Positions 36,587 through 51,000 of a stretch of DNA of 64,000 nucleotides are shown here, piece by piece; positions within the stretch are counted from its first letter, which is position 1, and every line of letters starts with the position of its first letter. Source of the DNA: Sphagnum magellanicum (Eukaryota > Streptophyta > Sphagnopsida > Sphagnales > Sphagnaceae); assembly GCA_021904315.1 (NCBI GenBank), contig CM038911.1, forward strand, positions 8,219,390-8,283,389, written 5' to 3'. The notes beneath the pieces were generated by a model, which saw nothing but the letters and a program-made list of their open reading frames with translations, was not told the origin of the DNA and made no database searches. Made by a program: the position numbers and the translations under genes.

Positions 36587-38610
36587 GTTGTCGATGGTCT
36601 TGTAATAATCCCGACGAGAAATTCATCGGTGATCGCTTTCTTGATCCCAATCCCTCAACCTGTTGGATCCGCCTTTCTTGTTTGAGACATTGGTGAAGAG
36701 ACAGTCCTATTATCATGTGCAGAGGACTGTTAAGGAGGAACTGAGGAGCAAATGACATGTTGTTGAGGGGGTATATGCTGGCGCAGGTGCGCATCCAACT
36801 AGGGCAAGGGAGTGCTATGGACGTAACGCGCCAGGTTATCAAGAATGAGGGCGTTGGCGGACTGTATAAGGTCAAATTCTTCAACATCCCTTGTGCTCCC
36901 ATCCTATCTAGCAAACAGAACATATGTGATTATGCCTGTCTGTCTGTCCTTGTGTGTATGTTGAAGTTTGTGGCTTCTGTTCCAAACCCAACAGTTTTGG
37001 TTTGTAATCATCAGGTTTAGTAGCTCTCATGTCTCACCTTGCATCTTTAGATTGCAACTGTGTGCTGCAACATGGATGCTGAAGGAAGTGACTTGTTTGT
37101 TTGAAATGTAGTTGTCATGCTTCCTCCATCCTTACAGGAGTTTTGCAATAGATTGCGAAGATTGCAGTGTAGCAGTTTGCTGTATAGTCTTTGTTCTTTC
37201 AATTCTGGCTGGGGTGCTATACTGATCCTGTGATGGTATTTGAAATGCAGGGTTTGTCTGCAGGCTTGTTGCGGCAAGCCACATACACCACTGCCCGTCT
37301 TGGAACCTTCAGGTTTGGAAAGTCACCATCAATCTCCTCTGTCTGCAACATGCTATTCTGAAAACTAGGCTGTCAAAATTGTGGATTCTGGCTTGGCTCC
37401 TGCAAATCACATATTTGTTGTTTCACCCTGGTTCCTAATCAGCCCTTGGATTCTAACCTCATCAAGCTTGGGACAATTGAGCTGCCTGCACACAAAGTGG
37501 GTGCTTGGTAGAGCTTGACTTTGAGAATTCTATTGAGCATGAGGAAGGCTTCTCAGCCAGATGGATGTAATTTTTGGGCTGGCAGGCTGTTGACAAGCAA
37601 GGCTGTGGAACTCAATGATGGAAAGCCTTTGCCTCTGTACCAGAAGGCTGTATGTGGACTAACAGCTGGTGCAATTGGTGCCTCTGTGGGAAGCCCTGCT
37701 GACCTTGCTCTCATCCGAATGCAAGCGGATGCCACACTTCCAGAAGCTCAGCGTCGCCATTACAAAAATGCCTTCCATGCCCTCTCAAGAATTACCAAGG
37801 ATGAGGGAGTGCTTGCACTCTGGAAGGGTGCAGGGCCTACAGTGGTGCGAGCTATGGCACTCAACATGGGCATGCTTGCTTCATATGACCAGAGTGTGGA
37901 GTTCTTCAGGGATTCTTTGAGCTTTGGAGAGATTCCTACTGTCATTGGTATGTGGAATGTTCTGTCATCAGAAGAGGGCTTGTGTCGCAGGGTTGGTACA
38001 GTCTGCTTTATGTAATTGAGAGAGACCAGTCAAGAAACAGCCTGGTGCATTCTGGTGGTGAGGATTTGGAATGTGGTACTGATCATTCTTTGGATTTTAT
38101 GGACAGGAGCAAGTGCTGTGTCTGGATTTTTTGCATCAGCCTGTAGTCTCCCATTTGACTATGTAAAGACCCAGATCCAGAAGATGCAGCCAGGCCCTGA
38201 TGGCAAGTTCCCTTACACAGGATCTTTAGACTGTGCCATGCAAACACTGAAGACTGGAGGTCCTCTGAAGTTCTACTCAGGGTTTGGCACTTACTGTGTC
38301 CGTATTGCTCCCCATGTCATGGTAGTTTTTTCTTCCCTGCTTCTAGTAGTACCTGCCTGGCAAATAAACAACTGTTTGTTCTTTTTCAAGTTTGATTTGT
38401 GGCTCTGTTCCAATCTGTGGCATGGGTCTAGTATGATACAGTTCTGATAAGCCAATGTGGGAATTAAGTAGAGCATGAGCTGCTCATTTTCAATGCTGGT
38501 TGGTTTTGTCACTGACCTGAGTGTATTTCTTTCTGTGCATTGCTGGCATGCAGATGACATGGATACTTTTAAACCAGATTCAAAAGCTTGAGAAGAAGAT
38601 TGGGCTGTAA
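36213..38610 (+). CDS. DTC: Mitochondrial dicarboxylate/tricarboxylate carrier (DTC)
   Basis: This is a member of the SLC25 mitochondrial carrier family that exchanges 2-oxoglutarate, malate, oxaloacetate and citrate-type acids across the inner membrane. Six exons, 36213-36353, 36787-36870, 37251-37312, 37586-37947, 38107-38321 and 38554-38610, join in phase to 306 residues (Arabidopsis DTC has 298). All three carrier signatures are present: PVDMIK in repeat 1, PADLALIRMQ in repeat 2 and PFDYVKTQIQ in repeat 3. Strongly conserved blocks include GLSAGLLRQATYTTARLG, KPLPLYQKAVCGLTAGAIGA and ALWKGAGPTVVRAMALNMGM. The start ATG follows a GA-rich leader. The gene looks intact and functional. An AC microsatellite (36553-36584) lies in intron 1. 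Confidence 0.97.
36553..36584. repeat. AC dinucleotide microsatellite in DTC intron 1
   Basis: Sixteen AC units lie in the first intron of the carrier gene. Confidence 0.97.
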
Positions 38611-40678
38611 GTTTGGATTCAGATATGAAACCATCAAGAAGAAATTATTATCCTCTCTAGCCACTTTTTTGGGTTGATCTATTACTAGCAAACTGAATGG
38701 GAGCCCCCTGGCTTCATGCTATTGTTAGCTCCATGGTTAGCTCCATAGAGTGGCAGCTTGCCACTTCATTCAGTAGCAATTGAGATGGATGATTTTTACA
38801 TCCAAGCTGTTGCTCACATCCACAATTGCTGGATTGTGATGCTAAGTTGGATTTTAGAGTATATCAGATTCTTGCTATTTTTTACCACACGCTGAATTAA
38901 GTGAACAAAGTGTGTCATGATTCTTTACATCCAGTTGGATGGCAATAATACTGAGACTGCTGACTTTTTCCTATTTTCTATGTCAAAATTTAAGCATGAC
39001 CCACTGGGCACTTTTTCCTCTGTGAGGCAAGAAGCCTTTGGGTGTCATTCTTGCAGAAAAGATGTTCTATAGACCATCACTTGTCATGGACAATCACAGG
39101 TCAGCTTTTATACTAATGAAGTGGAGAGGACCTTGAATACAGGACTGAGAACACCAGGAGGTGAATCACTGACTACATGCCTTCTTGCCATCTCTCACAT
39201 GGTTTTGACATCAATAAGGTTATTGCAATTACATGAATGACTTACCACTAAATGTATAGTCTTTTCCTAGTAGGTTGGAAGCAAATCTATGTTGTCCATT
39301 GCAGCCTATACTGTATTATTACATCAGACCAATGTTTTGGATAGTAACAGGCTGATCAAATACCAATACCAGGCTGGTATGAAAATTTTAGAAAAGATCC
39401 AATACCAATATCAGGCTGGTATGAAAAATTTCAAAAGATTCAATACTAGTATCAGCTAGTACGTTCAAAAGTTGATACCTGCCCAACACTGGTTGAAAGT
39501 TGAACCATGTTACAATGGTAGTCAGAAACTGTAGCAGTACACAACTGGATTGTGCTGGATGTGGATGCTGTTTCCACTCCTGATGTCAAATCATTTCCAT
39601 GAACGACATCAGGAGAGGAAACTAGGGTAGAAGTTTGTGCTGGATGTGGATGCAGATTCATGGACTAATTTGGAGAAGGTGGGATCTTGGACCAATTGGA
39701 TCACAATGCAAGCTACCTGGAGATTTACAACACATAAAAAGAGTAGTGGAAGGCCCTTTAGATTAAACTATTGAAGAATCTGGTGGGAGTGATAGCTTGG
39801 GATATCTTTGGCTCCCATCCCACTATCTCAATTGTTCATGCCAAGGTTTGTAAACCTCATGTTGCAGTTGAAGGAATTGTGGTTTACATGGGCATTAAAA
39901 ATTTCAAAAGCTCTGTGCTTGATGAGCCTGCATATGCTAATCAGAAATCAAGTTCTTCTTAATCTTTCCATTTCTAGAACTTGATATGCGCATAGAATGT
40001 ATGTTTTTGGGATTCTCTCTTGTTGGCTCTGTGCGGGTTCCAACATGAATGACTAGTGTGAAGTCATCCTGGTCACATTGATTGAATGTTAAGGGGGCAA
40101 AGTCTATGAGTGCGTTTTGACAGGTGTAGAGGTGTGGTAGGATGGCAATGTGAATTGTTCAAACTGTGCGTGCGAATTGGAGTTGTTTGCCTCCAGTGTT
40201 GGTAAGCAGATGGTGTGGAGGGCAACAGACATATTAAGTGAGTGCTACTTGTAGTTTAGGAGACACTAAGGAGTGTTTAGAGCTAGATCACCAATAAGGT
40301 TTGCTCCTTAACAATTGATACCTGTGATACACAAAGATACAATGCTTGCCAAAAGTGCAAATTACTTGTATCTTGTGCAAAATCAGAACTCAAATTCACA
40401 TAGATTCAAAGGTTGGTACTTCATCCAAAGTATTCTGTATATACCATTCTATTGCTAAAACGTTCTTCAAATCTAATTACATTCTTAATCCTAATTATGT
40501 TCAAAACCTAGTGGACCCAAAGTTGCCTTGACCAATTGTTGTAAGGTATAGTAGTAGTGTGTGCAAGATTACATGTTTTGATTGAAGAAATTTGCTTTAA
40601 TTCCCAAACAATGGGTTAGACGTGTGTGCAAGATTCCATGTTTTGAAGAATTTTGCTTTAATTCCAAAACAATGGTTT
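38611..40678. other. Intergenic DNA between the carrier and the ABCC pseudogene
   Basis: The first few hundred bases are the carrier 3' UTR and flank. A two- to three-copy repeat of about 40 bp lies at 39358-39463 (CCAATACCA.., GGCTGGTATGAAAA). A hairpin with flanking direct repeats lies at about 39551-39657. A frame at 39771-39962 is open for 63 codons but shows no motif that I recognise. Confidence 0.5.
39358..39463. repeat. About 40-bp direct repeat, two to three copies
   Basis: Copies near 39363 and 39399 share CAGGCTGGTATGAAAA and AAAGAT; a third, decayed copy begins near 39440. Confidence 0.7.
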
Positions 40679-40679
40679 A

Positions 40680-41000
<321 letters not shown>

Positions 41001-41653
41001 TTACTTACAGTGATCATGCAAGATGGGATCATCAAAGAACAAGTTGAGAACCAAACTACTTTTAGAGATCTGAGGACCCGACCTCAAAGATATGGAGGGA
41101 GTTCATGCCCCTCATTCAAGTGCATACTAGAAAGCTTTGGCTTGAGAACTGTTGACATTTCATAACTTCAAGAAGTTAAACTCAGAAAAAGATACATTCC
41201 AAACTATTGCATCATCTCTCTTATTTGATTCGTGCATAGGGGAAACATGATATTTTAGTGATAGAAAAAACAAATCACAAAAGCTTGTTGTTTACCTGGA
41301 GATTCGAGCTTTGCTTTCAATTGTTGGACAATGCTAACAAGCTGACATTTTCGTAATGCCTGCGCAAAGTCACACATTTCTTTGAGCAATTTTCTAAAGA
41401 GAAAAGAACATATGCAAAGCTCCACAGTTTCTGAAAAAACCAAACCCAAAAGCAACAAAAATTAATACTTGGTAATTGTTGGGTAGATGATATGCGATAC
41501 CGAGGAGAAAATCACCAAGTTCCTCATGCCATGCCATAATAGAAAGAAATCTATTTACCTCCCAAATTTCTTGGTCAGAATATGATCCCATTGGATCAAG
41601 GTTGCTTCTAATTGTGCCATTGAATAAGGTAGGATCTTGAGGAATGATGCTTA

Positions 41654-41866
<213 letters not shown>

Positions 41867-42981
41867 TCAAACTCCCCCTCCCTCAACACAAAAATCTCCT
41901 CTAATTTCAAACTGCATTTTGTGCATTGGACGTAGAGAAACAATTTTCAAAACCCACCATTTCTTGTTAATCTAGTAGTATGATTCTTGGAGCAAAAATT
42001 GTCTTTGGAAATCCTTGGAACTATCTTATGAGTGCACCCTGATGGAGCTCTCTTATTTCTAATCACATACATGGATGAGATTGAAAGATCTGACCTTCAA
42101 GTCTTTAAATTCAATGGTGCCTTGAGAAGGCCAAGATTTCGGTGGTTGTGAATTTTCAACAACTAAAGGTGCTTCAGATTCTAGCTCTGTGTATTGGCTT
42201 ATCCTCTCCACTGACACCATACTCTTCTCCAGTTGGCATATCAACATTACAAAGTTGAAAAAAGTCGCGTTGAAGAATAACACATAAGAGAAGTAAAGCC
42301 CCACTAGCTCTGTGCATTATGCCACACATCAATTTGCACAAATTTGTCATGCAAACTAGTACATTTGGAGCATTAATAACATAGGTGAAACTACTTACTT
42401 CAACTTCATATTTTGATAGATCAAGCATTTCAATAAGGAGTATGCCCACACTAGTAGGCATTTGTCCACTTGATGAAAAGCCTACCAAATGTGAGCAATT
42501 GCAACATTTAGAATTGCATGTGAAATTATAGAATGCAATGCAAAGCAAGAAAGATAGAAACTTCAAGAATAAGGACCAAACCAGGTTGAATGAGGTTTGA
42601 TGGAAGAAACACGAGTACACTTGCTGCTATGCACAAAATTAAAGTGCCAATAGATTCAAGCCGAAAAAGCCAATTGTTACAAAAGTCCATTTTGAGGTTT
42701 TGATCCGTTCTAAATTCACATGAACAAATCACTCTTGTTGGCCAAAGCATTGAATGCTCATAGATCCTACTATTGCTTCTGAAAAATGTTGGATGATAGG
42801 AGCCTTAGTGATAGCATCCATTCGTGTCAATTCTCTTGATGTTGATATTTAATATACCTATGTAACATCACCATATGAGCATTAAAAGCCCTTACTTTCA
42901 CGTGAAGTGCTTGAAGAAAATTCTTAGCATATGTGGATGGCAACTCATACATGAAAATTTCCCTCCTAGAAGGGAGGAGGG

Positions 42982-43104
42982 CTATTACACACAATCCTCA
43001 AAAGTGAGAGGGATCTTACACCTACTTACACTATATCCCTCCACTCGTGAATAAGTGTAGGTGTAAGTTCCCTCCCACTCTTGAGGAGCAAGTGTAAGTG
43101 TAAG
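42982..43104. repeat. Foldback hairpin (MITE-like or small-RNA-like) in the ABCC pseudogene
   Basis: Arms at 42994-43025 and 43057-43088 are inverted repeats, 28 of 32 positions matching, with a 31-nt loop; weaker pairing continues outward through TTACAC / GTGTAA. A separate short palindrome (CCTCC..GGAGG) lies just upstream at about 42962-42979. The element sits in an intron-like gap of TMD2. No TIR-flanking duplication was recognised. Confidence 0.7.
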
Positions 43105-43331
43105 AACCATTTGATCTCTCCTTTTGCCTCATGATCATTACCTATGTGTGTTTAGGTTCATGGTGTCCTTTGTCTTGTGCTTTACAATGGGTAAAGCCCA
43201 TGCATGGGTGGAGTCATTCCCAAAATTCAAGCTCAAGCTTAGCCACCACTTTTTCCCATGCCCCTTATTTGGGTATGCCCCCACCCTATGGTTTTTCCCT
43301 ACACATAAAAATAAGTTTCATCTTCAAAGGA

Positions 43332-43355
43332 GATTGATTGATTGATTGATTGATT
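43332..43355. repeat. GATT tetranucleotide microsatellite
   Basis: Six GATT units in a row lie inside the ABCC pseudogene span. Confidence 0.95.
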
Positions 43356-46300
43356 ATGAGTTGTTCTTAGCAAGTCTAGATTCAAAAATAAATAAATGCA
43401 CATGCATCGATTGTTTTGATATAGATTGATAATTGCCTTGGTAAAAAATAATGCTAATTTTTTGCTTACTTGGTAAGAGTAGTAAATCCAAGATAAAAGG
43501 AATGATGATGATAATGAGTTGCCATGTGATTCTCACCATTACAACAAGAATGCCTATTGTTGCTATTGCAAGAGCTAACGCACCCCCAAAAAGAACTGGC
43601 ACTATTGTGTCCATTTGTGCTTGGTCTGTTGAAGCTTGATACCACACAACATCAAAATCATTTAAAATTTCCTAGTTTCTTGTATGAAGTACAACCATAA
43701 ATATATGTACCCAATTTCTCATATTTGCATAATTACAAAAGCAACACACATCAATTTATAGATGTCTCAAATCACCAATTATTGATCAATTAACAATAAT
43801 GTCTTTTCATCAATTGGTAACAAGAGAACTTACACAACTTAGAATTCTTCTAGTTTGTGTAGTGTCAAAGAAAGACATCGTTGCTCGAAAAGTTCCATGA
43901 AACATTTTTTTGTAGAAGGTATGTGTTGTTGTTAACCCAATGAATGCACCTAGTATTGATCGGATAAACACACATGCAACACACCCAAAAGCTAGCAATG
44001 CATATACTTTAATAAATTGTTTTGCTTGGAATGTCTCTTCTTGGCTAGTTGGTACATGCAATCCAATAATCACTTGCAATTTGAAATGCTTGCCACACTA
44101 GTTGTATTAGGATCAAAATTACAACAAGGGCACCACTAAAGGTAGTTGTCAAGTATACCCAATAAACAACATGACTAACATGTCCTATTGTGTTTTCTTC
44201 ATTCCCTATAATTGCAGCATATGTTGAGTCTCCTTCTTGGTTGCTTCTGAACTTGACATAAGACCCATTGATTTGTGATGGCTATTATAGAACCAATTTT
44301 GTAATCTTTGGGTCTTGATATATAGGAGAAGAAGATGGGGTCTTAAGGTGCTGAAAATATGAAGTTGACTCACAACTCAATGAAAGGTTTGAGAAAGAGG
44401 TTGAAAATTCATTATGACTTTCTTGAATTGAAGCATGTTGTGGATCTTCCCATAAATCTTCATTAGTGTTCATCTTTTGTAATGCATCACTATGTGCCTT
44501 CACCAAATCCTTAAAATCCAAGCCTACTGTTGAAAGCTCTTTGTATGTCCTAGATTGTCCTATAGTGCCATCTCACATCACTTGACATTTTGAGATAAAC
44601 CACTTGAGACATTTTTTAGATTTTTTTAATTGCATAATATAAGTTCATCATTTCACTAGTCTTTCAACAATAGGAGACTCATTACATTCGTGGCATAAAC
44701 TATATTGCTAGAAGATTTGTTGGGCCAAACAACAAAACTAACTTTAGACAAATTATTTGCATGAAGGAACTAAAAGCAAACCTCTAAAAAATACACCCAA
44801 AAAACTCAATGAACTCATCCACATCCTTGCTAACATGATAAAGGTGTAGCAAAATAGGACTAGAACTAAATTTTTGACTTACCAAAATCAAGTTTATTGT
44901 GTGAAAGAACTCAATTTGGCGGGTATCATTGTTTTACTCGTCAATGGTTTAATCACACTTTCCTACAAAGTAATAATATTTCAACAAATCCATGATTGAG
45001 TTCACGAAGGTTGTGTGTAAATACTAAAGAACATAAAAACATGAAGCTTAATAATCTTTGAAGAGAATTAGAAACTAGTTAGTTGGTCCCTATGCTTTAG
45101 ATTTGATTCCACCATCAAAAGTGCTTAGTTTTTAAAACAAAATATTTACAAATACAGAATGCATGAAAAGATTTGTATACTTGGAAAACATGGGATCTTG
45201 TGTGTGCATCAACAGCACTAAATATGTCATCAAGGAGATAAATATCAAAGTCTTGGTACATAGCTTGGGATGAATGCGTTGCTTTTGGCCACCACTTAGA
45301 TTGATACCTCATTCCCCTCTTTCAGTCTGGTCCCCAAACTCTAGGTGGGCTAAGTCTACTTGCAAAGTGCATAATTGCAAGATATCATGATATTTGGCTT
45401 GATCCATTGGCAACCCAAAAAGAATATTTTCTTCAATAGTGCCATTTTGTATCCAAGGCAGTTGTGGTACATAGGTTATTCTCCCTTTTAATTCCACCTA
45501 CATATGCCTATGCTTGAATGTTATTAAGATCATATAACATAATGCAACTTTGATTAAACAAGGTTTTTTGTAAGAAATAGTTCAACAAATACATGACCAT
45601 ATCTCTATAGTGTCATTAAGACATTCAAAATCATAAAACATCTCGATTATACTACAAATATTTTTTGGTAAATCTATTCATAGTTAAAAGACATAGAGTG
45701 TCCAGGAATACGTCATTCATTTCCAAAAGTGTTTGTTATAGTGAATGTTGTCAAGAAAGCAAATTAGGTATTTCTAATGAATACCCAATTATGAGACTAG
45801 CTTGTTTCTTGATGCCAACATTTCATATTTACTATTGCTCTACTAAGTAGCAATCATGAAGGAACATGATAGGAATGAATTCATGTGACTTATAATACAA
45901 TCATTTTTGTATACCACAAATTTGTCTCTTGAAGTAATTGTTTTTCCCACATGATCTAGCATTTAGAACTAACAAAAATGGACTATGGGAGTGAAATCAC
46001 GGTTGTGAATTAATTCATGTGATTTTTAGGGTGAGAAAAATACCATGCCAATCAATTTGGGTATTTTTCCAAGTAAAGAAGCAATCAATGATGACTTTCC
46101 CACACCCACTTTCCGAACCACAATGACAAGAGAACCTTTAGAAACCACAATATTAATGTTGCTAAGAGTAGGTTTTATTTCTTTGAATCCCACTTGAATG
46201 ATGCACATTCCACTTTCACAACAAGACTTTGAGAATCAAGTGGAAGTTTCATGACTGCATCCTCCTCTAGCTCCTTGCTCCATAAATATTTGTCTAACCT

Positions 46301-48000
46301 CTCCAAATGACACCAATGTCTGCAACAAACACATTTGTAAACGTTCATACATATTGGTGCAAAAACAAGCTTGCATTCAAATGGCAGGTGATTTGTTTGA
46401 TGCACTAGAATAATCATGATTTTAAAGTGTGTTTTTTCAATTAGTTGTTATGGCAACAATAATACTTGAGACGTTGCAATGAGAGCTTGAGGGAAAATGC
46501 GCATTGGTTTTTGCATAGTCTAAACAATAGCTATGGTGGTAAATGCCATTCTTGGAGCAAGAGGCACACCTAAGTAGACACAAGTAGAAAATATGGCCAC
46601 ACATGCTGATAATGGGGTTAACCAAAGTGCAAATATGTTGATTGATGTTGAATACATGTACTTGATAAGCCAAAAATATTCAATTGTGCGAGCTTCTTCA
46701 ACTACTTTCAAAAAGATTTGTTCCCATCCTTGCAATTTGATTACCTATAAAACCATAGCACCACATGAATGCAAACCAACCCAAGCAAGGATTATTTCTT
46801 ATGGCTCTTGCAACAATTCATGTAGTATTGTAAAATTGAAGAATCATCATCATCACCATAGCTAGATGTTCATGTTTTGATGAAAATTTCTTTGCAAAGA
46901 AAATTGCAATTACAAAATCATATCATCGTCATCATAACTAGCTAGGCAAGACATTCATGTTCCAACACAACATTGTTAAGAAAATGCAAATCAATCAAGA
47001 AGTGTTAGTTTGTTGGAATGGTTTCAAAAATATCCCAAGAAAAAGATAAAACAACGTTTTTCTCCTACCTTTATGTTGGTGAGAGATTCATTGAAGGCTT
47101 TCATGCGACAATCTCTACCATGCATTATGCGCTCTTGGTACTTTTTTTGCAACTTAGTGATGATGAGAATGATGGAAGTAGTGCATGACAATGCAAAAAG
47201 CCCTACTAGACTTGCCTTCCCCACCACTTTGGCTAGAATTACAATGGCAACTCTAGTTTGTAATGGTATTACCCACAATGTGTGCAAATGAAACATCAAG
47301 TCGGACATCTATTGCACATCCACTGACATGTAATTCACAATTTGGCCCATTCCATGACATTGCCTTGATTCACTTGACAATCGAAGTCCCTTTCCATATA
47401 TTGTGGTAATAAGTGCTAATCGTATTTGCATTCCAAGCTTTTGGCAATTGAAATTATATTGGTGTGCGAATATAACTTCAATTCCCTTCCCTATTGCCAG
47501 CATACTAATGAGGACAAAGCCATAATAAGTTCGTAGCCAAGACAATTTTGGGCCAATTGAGCTCGCTTCACTACAAAAATCCACAAAGCTTTGGATAAGC
47601 AATGGACCCACAAATGTTACACCCACTTTCACCATTGTCAAGAGGCCAGTGTATGGCAATAGGCCACCAAAAGCAACTCCAAAAAGTGCGCAAGGTTGCA
47701 TGAATTGGAGGTCCTTGATCATTAATTTCTTTGGGCCAATGTGAAGCAAAGATAGATTGGAGTTACATGGCTTGATGTTGTGGGGCCAACTCTGGCACAT
47801 CTTCTTTATGTAATGGTTTAGTGGAACCCAATTTTATGAATGGGTTCAACCATGAAAATGTTGTCTGGCAAGACTCCAGCTCTACTGCATGGTGTTGTTG
47901 AGGGGGGATCTTGCAACAATGAAAGTCCTTTTCGTGGGCTCAACAATGTTTGTATCAACTTCACTTGTTGTGAATCCATCATGACCTGATCCTATAGAGC

Positions 48001-51000
48001 CCATCCATCACAAAAGAAACACATCAAAACCCCCCAAAAAACCTCAAAACCAATCTTGAGAACATTATGTGGAGGCAAGCAAGCTTGTTGAGAACATAGT
48101 CAATTTCCACAAGAACAATTTACATTCATAAGAAAAAAAAGTTGACAACATAAAACTAAACACAAAATCACAACAACAAAATTCTAGTTACTAGTTGTCC
48201 ATTGGAGGATTCAAAAAACTCCTTTAATATAAAGAATCCAAAACAAAATGATGATCACAAAGTCCTCCTCCTCCTCCTCACAAGAACAATCACTGCATAA
48301 AAAAAGACACCATTATGATGCAAAAGCAAGTCTTCAAACAACAAAAGCAACACTAAATCAAAAACCAAGATTGAAGATGCAATTCACAAACTTGTTCCTC
48401 CTAATGAATTCACATCATCATCATCATCATCATCATCACACAACATATGTGCATGCAGTAAAAATTGTTATAAAGATTAGCCCCAAGAACCAAGATGGAT
48501 CCGAATTAATTTAAAAAGGAATTTTTATTGTGGGCTTGAGAAGCATTCTTGGGCACCAACAACAATGGAAGGAGCTCAACAACAACAACCCACAACCCAC
48601 ATCAACACATCATGACCCATTTCCAAAACCACCTTCTATTCCTCCTCTTCTAAAGCCCCCTTCTTCTTCCTCCTCCTCCTCCTCCTCCTCCCCCTCCTTG
48701 TGCTCTTCTTCTTCACATGACTTGTGCAACAAAAACACCAAAAGTAACACTCTAATCTTGTCTTCTACGAGGGAAGTGACAAGCAAAGAATCTTCTACAT
48801 CTTGGTCTTCCCAATTTGTGTTTGGAAAGGCTCTCAAATTGTTCCCCAAAATAGCACCACCACACTTACTTGTAAATAATCAATAGTGTCACAAACTTGT
48901 ATCTAGAATCAAATTAATAATAAGGATGAAAATAAGGTTCTTACAATAAACCCTAGTTTTCTTGGGTACCTATCTAGAGATACCAATGACTTTTTTGGAG
49001 AAAAAAAAAACTTGAAGAAATGTGTTTTTTTCCCAACAAAAAAATTGCCACTTTTGTGGGGAAAAAAAAATAAATAAAAGTAAAGGAAAAAAAGAAAATG
49101 AGTGATCTACCTATGTTCCTGTTTTTTCTTTCCTTTCATATGTGTTGATGAGTGGGGCTTTTGTTAATATGCTTTTGTTTTCTCCTTTTCCTTTCTCCTT
49201 CAATTGTTGTGAGAGAAATGGTTCTTAGAAATTAATTCTTTCTTTTGGTTGGGTATGGTGTGACGTGGGTGGTATTCTTGAAATCATGCACCAGCCAAAG
49301 GAAGGAATGAGCCCAAAGTTTCCGGAGCCCTTTGTCCAAGTGGGCAAATACTAAGTGCGTGCAATAAGTTCAATGTTGTGCTAGGCTCTCTCCTATTTAA
49401 GGATAAGTTGCCCAACGAGAAAAAAAAATTTGAGTTAAATTTTTTAAATGTAGCTTATTTTATTGTAAACTTGTTCTATTATGCCTCAAATTAGATGTTT
49501 TCATGAAGGTTATGTGGTGCATTTGTTTAACATTGATCCTTTAAGAATGGAAAAGCCTTTTAACTCCAATGGATGGAAACCAAATACATTGTAAAATAAA
49601 ATAAAATAAAAGTAAGATGATGGATGAATTCGAGAACATTGACTCCAACAAAGTTAAATAATGGATGAACCCAAGGGATATTGTTCAATCTTTGGTTGGG
49701 TTCAACCATTGTCCGACTTTTCCAATTTCAACTTCCGTGGCTTTATCCATTGTCATGTTACCTTAATCGGGAAAGCACATCACATTGTCCTGATTCTCAT
49801 CCAAGTTCATCCATCATTTGAATTTTGTTTGAGTTCATGTTGTCTCCCTTGCTTAGGGAAGGCGAGCAAAAATTCCCCAAATTTATTCACATCCGAAGTT
49901 CTAATGTTCATCCATCATCCAACTTCCCCCTTAAGGAATTGGGCCATTCTTAATCTTCCCAAGGTTTTTCACCAATTGTTCAAATCCTCATAATTCATCC
50001 ATTATCCCCATTTATTATTGAAAGAAGTTGGGCCGACCAACTTCCTTGGGTTTATGTCTTGTGAGAATGCAAGTTTTTTCATTTAGAGGATGACAAAAAA
50101 AAAGAATAAGTTTAGATTTGTGAATAAGTTATGGGCTACTCTAACTTTACTTCAAGCATGTTCCGGTACCATGGATCTAATGTTTCTATGTTAGTCCCTA
50201 TCTTTTCCATACCCTATAGATCAAACCAATGTTCACTCTGCATTCAACAACAATAATAAAATAGTCGAGATAACCCTCATTAGCCAACTAAAAAATATTT
50301 TTTAGCAAACCACCAAATGCAACATATATAAGAAACTTGTGTTATTCCCATATACATGAAGGAGACAAAGGCAGTGAAAATATATCCATGTGTGATAAAA
50401 GAGATATTAAACTTTAGTGAAAATTTCTATTTCTAGCATCGACATTCTTCAAATCAACTTGAAGCACTAATTTATGTGCTTTTGAAGTTATATATTCAAT
50501 AACCTAATGCATAAAAGAGAAATAGAAAATGAACAACATGAAGTGATTGTGTTTAGTTCACTTACTCTTTTGCTATGTTGTTTTTGAAGGTGAACACTTT
50601 CTCAACATTGTGTGTGCACTTATGAATGATTGAAAGCAAAAGGTGCATTTTTTTGAAAATTGCACAAGTTTGATTATAATTACAAGTAGGCTACAATAGA
50701 TCCTTTGTGATATTTATGAGTGACACTTTATGCACATACAAGGTAGATTAAAGTCATATATTAAGCAATAAAAACAATATTTTTATACATTCTTTTTTAG
50801 CTATGAACATATTTAATGTTCCATAAATAACTATTGATTTAGAATATTGCATTTATACTAAAGGATTATTCATACAGAACAATATATTCTACCAACATTC
50901 CATCCCATTTTACTCATTACTTCATCATATGGTGGCCTATTATAAGCTTTGTTGCGATGGAGTTTTTCATGTTTGGCTCCCACCACTACACTTGGATTAT

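Noticed and set aside
39771-39962. Open frame of 63 codons starting near a TTG
   Set aside because: No ATG start in context and no similarity that I could name.
48530-48886. Open frame of 118 codons rich in Ser and Pro, with a Glu-rich frame on the other strand
   Set aside because: Both arise from a CTT/CTC repeat; there is no conserved motif and the composition mirrors the repeat.
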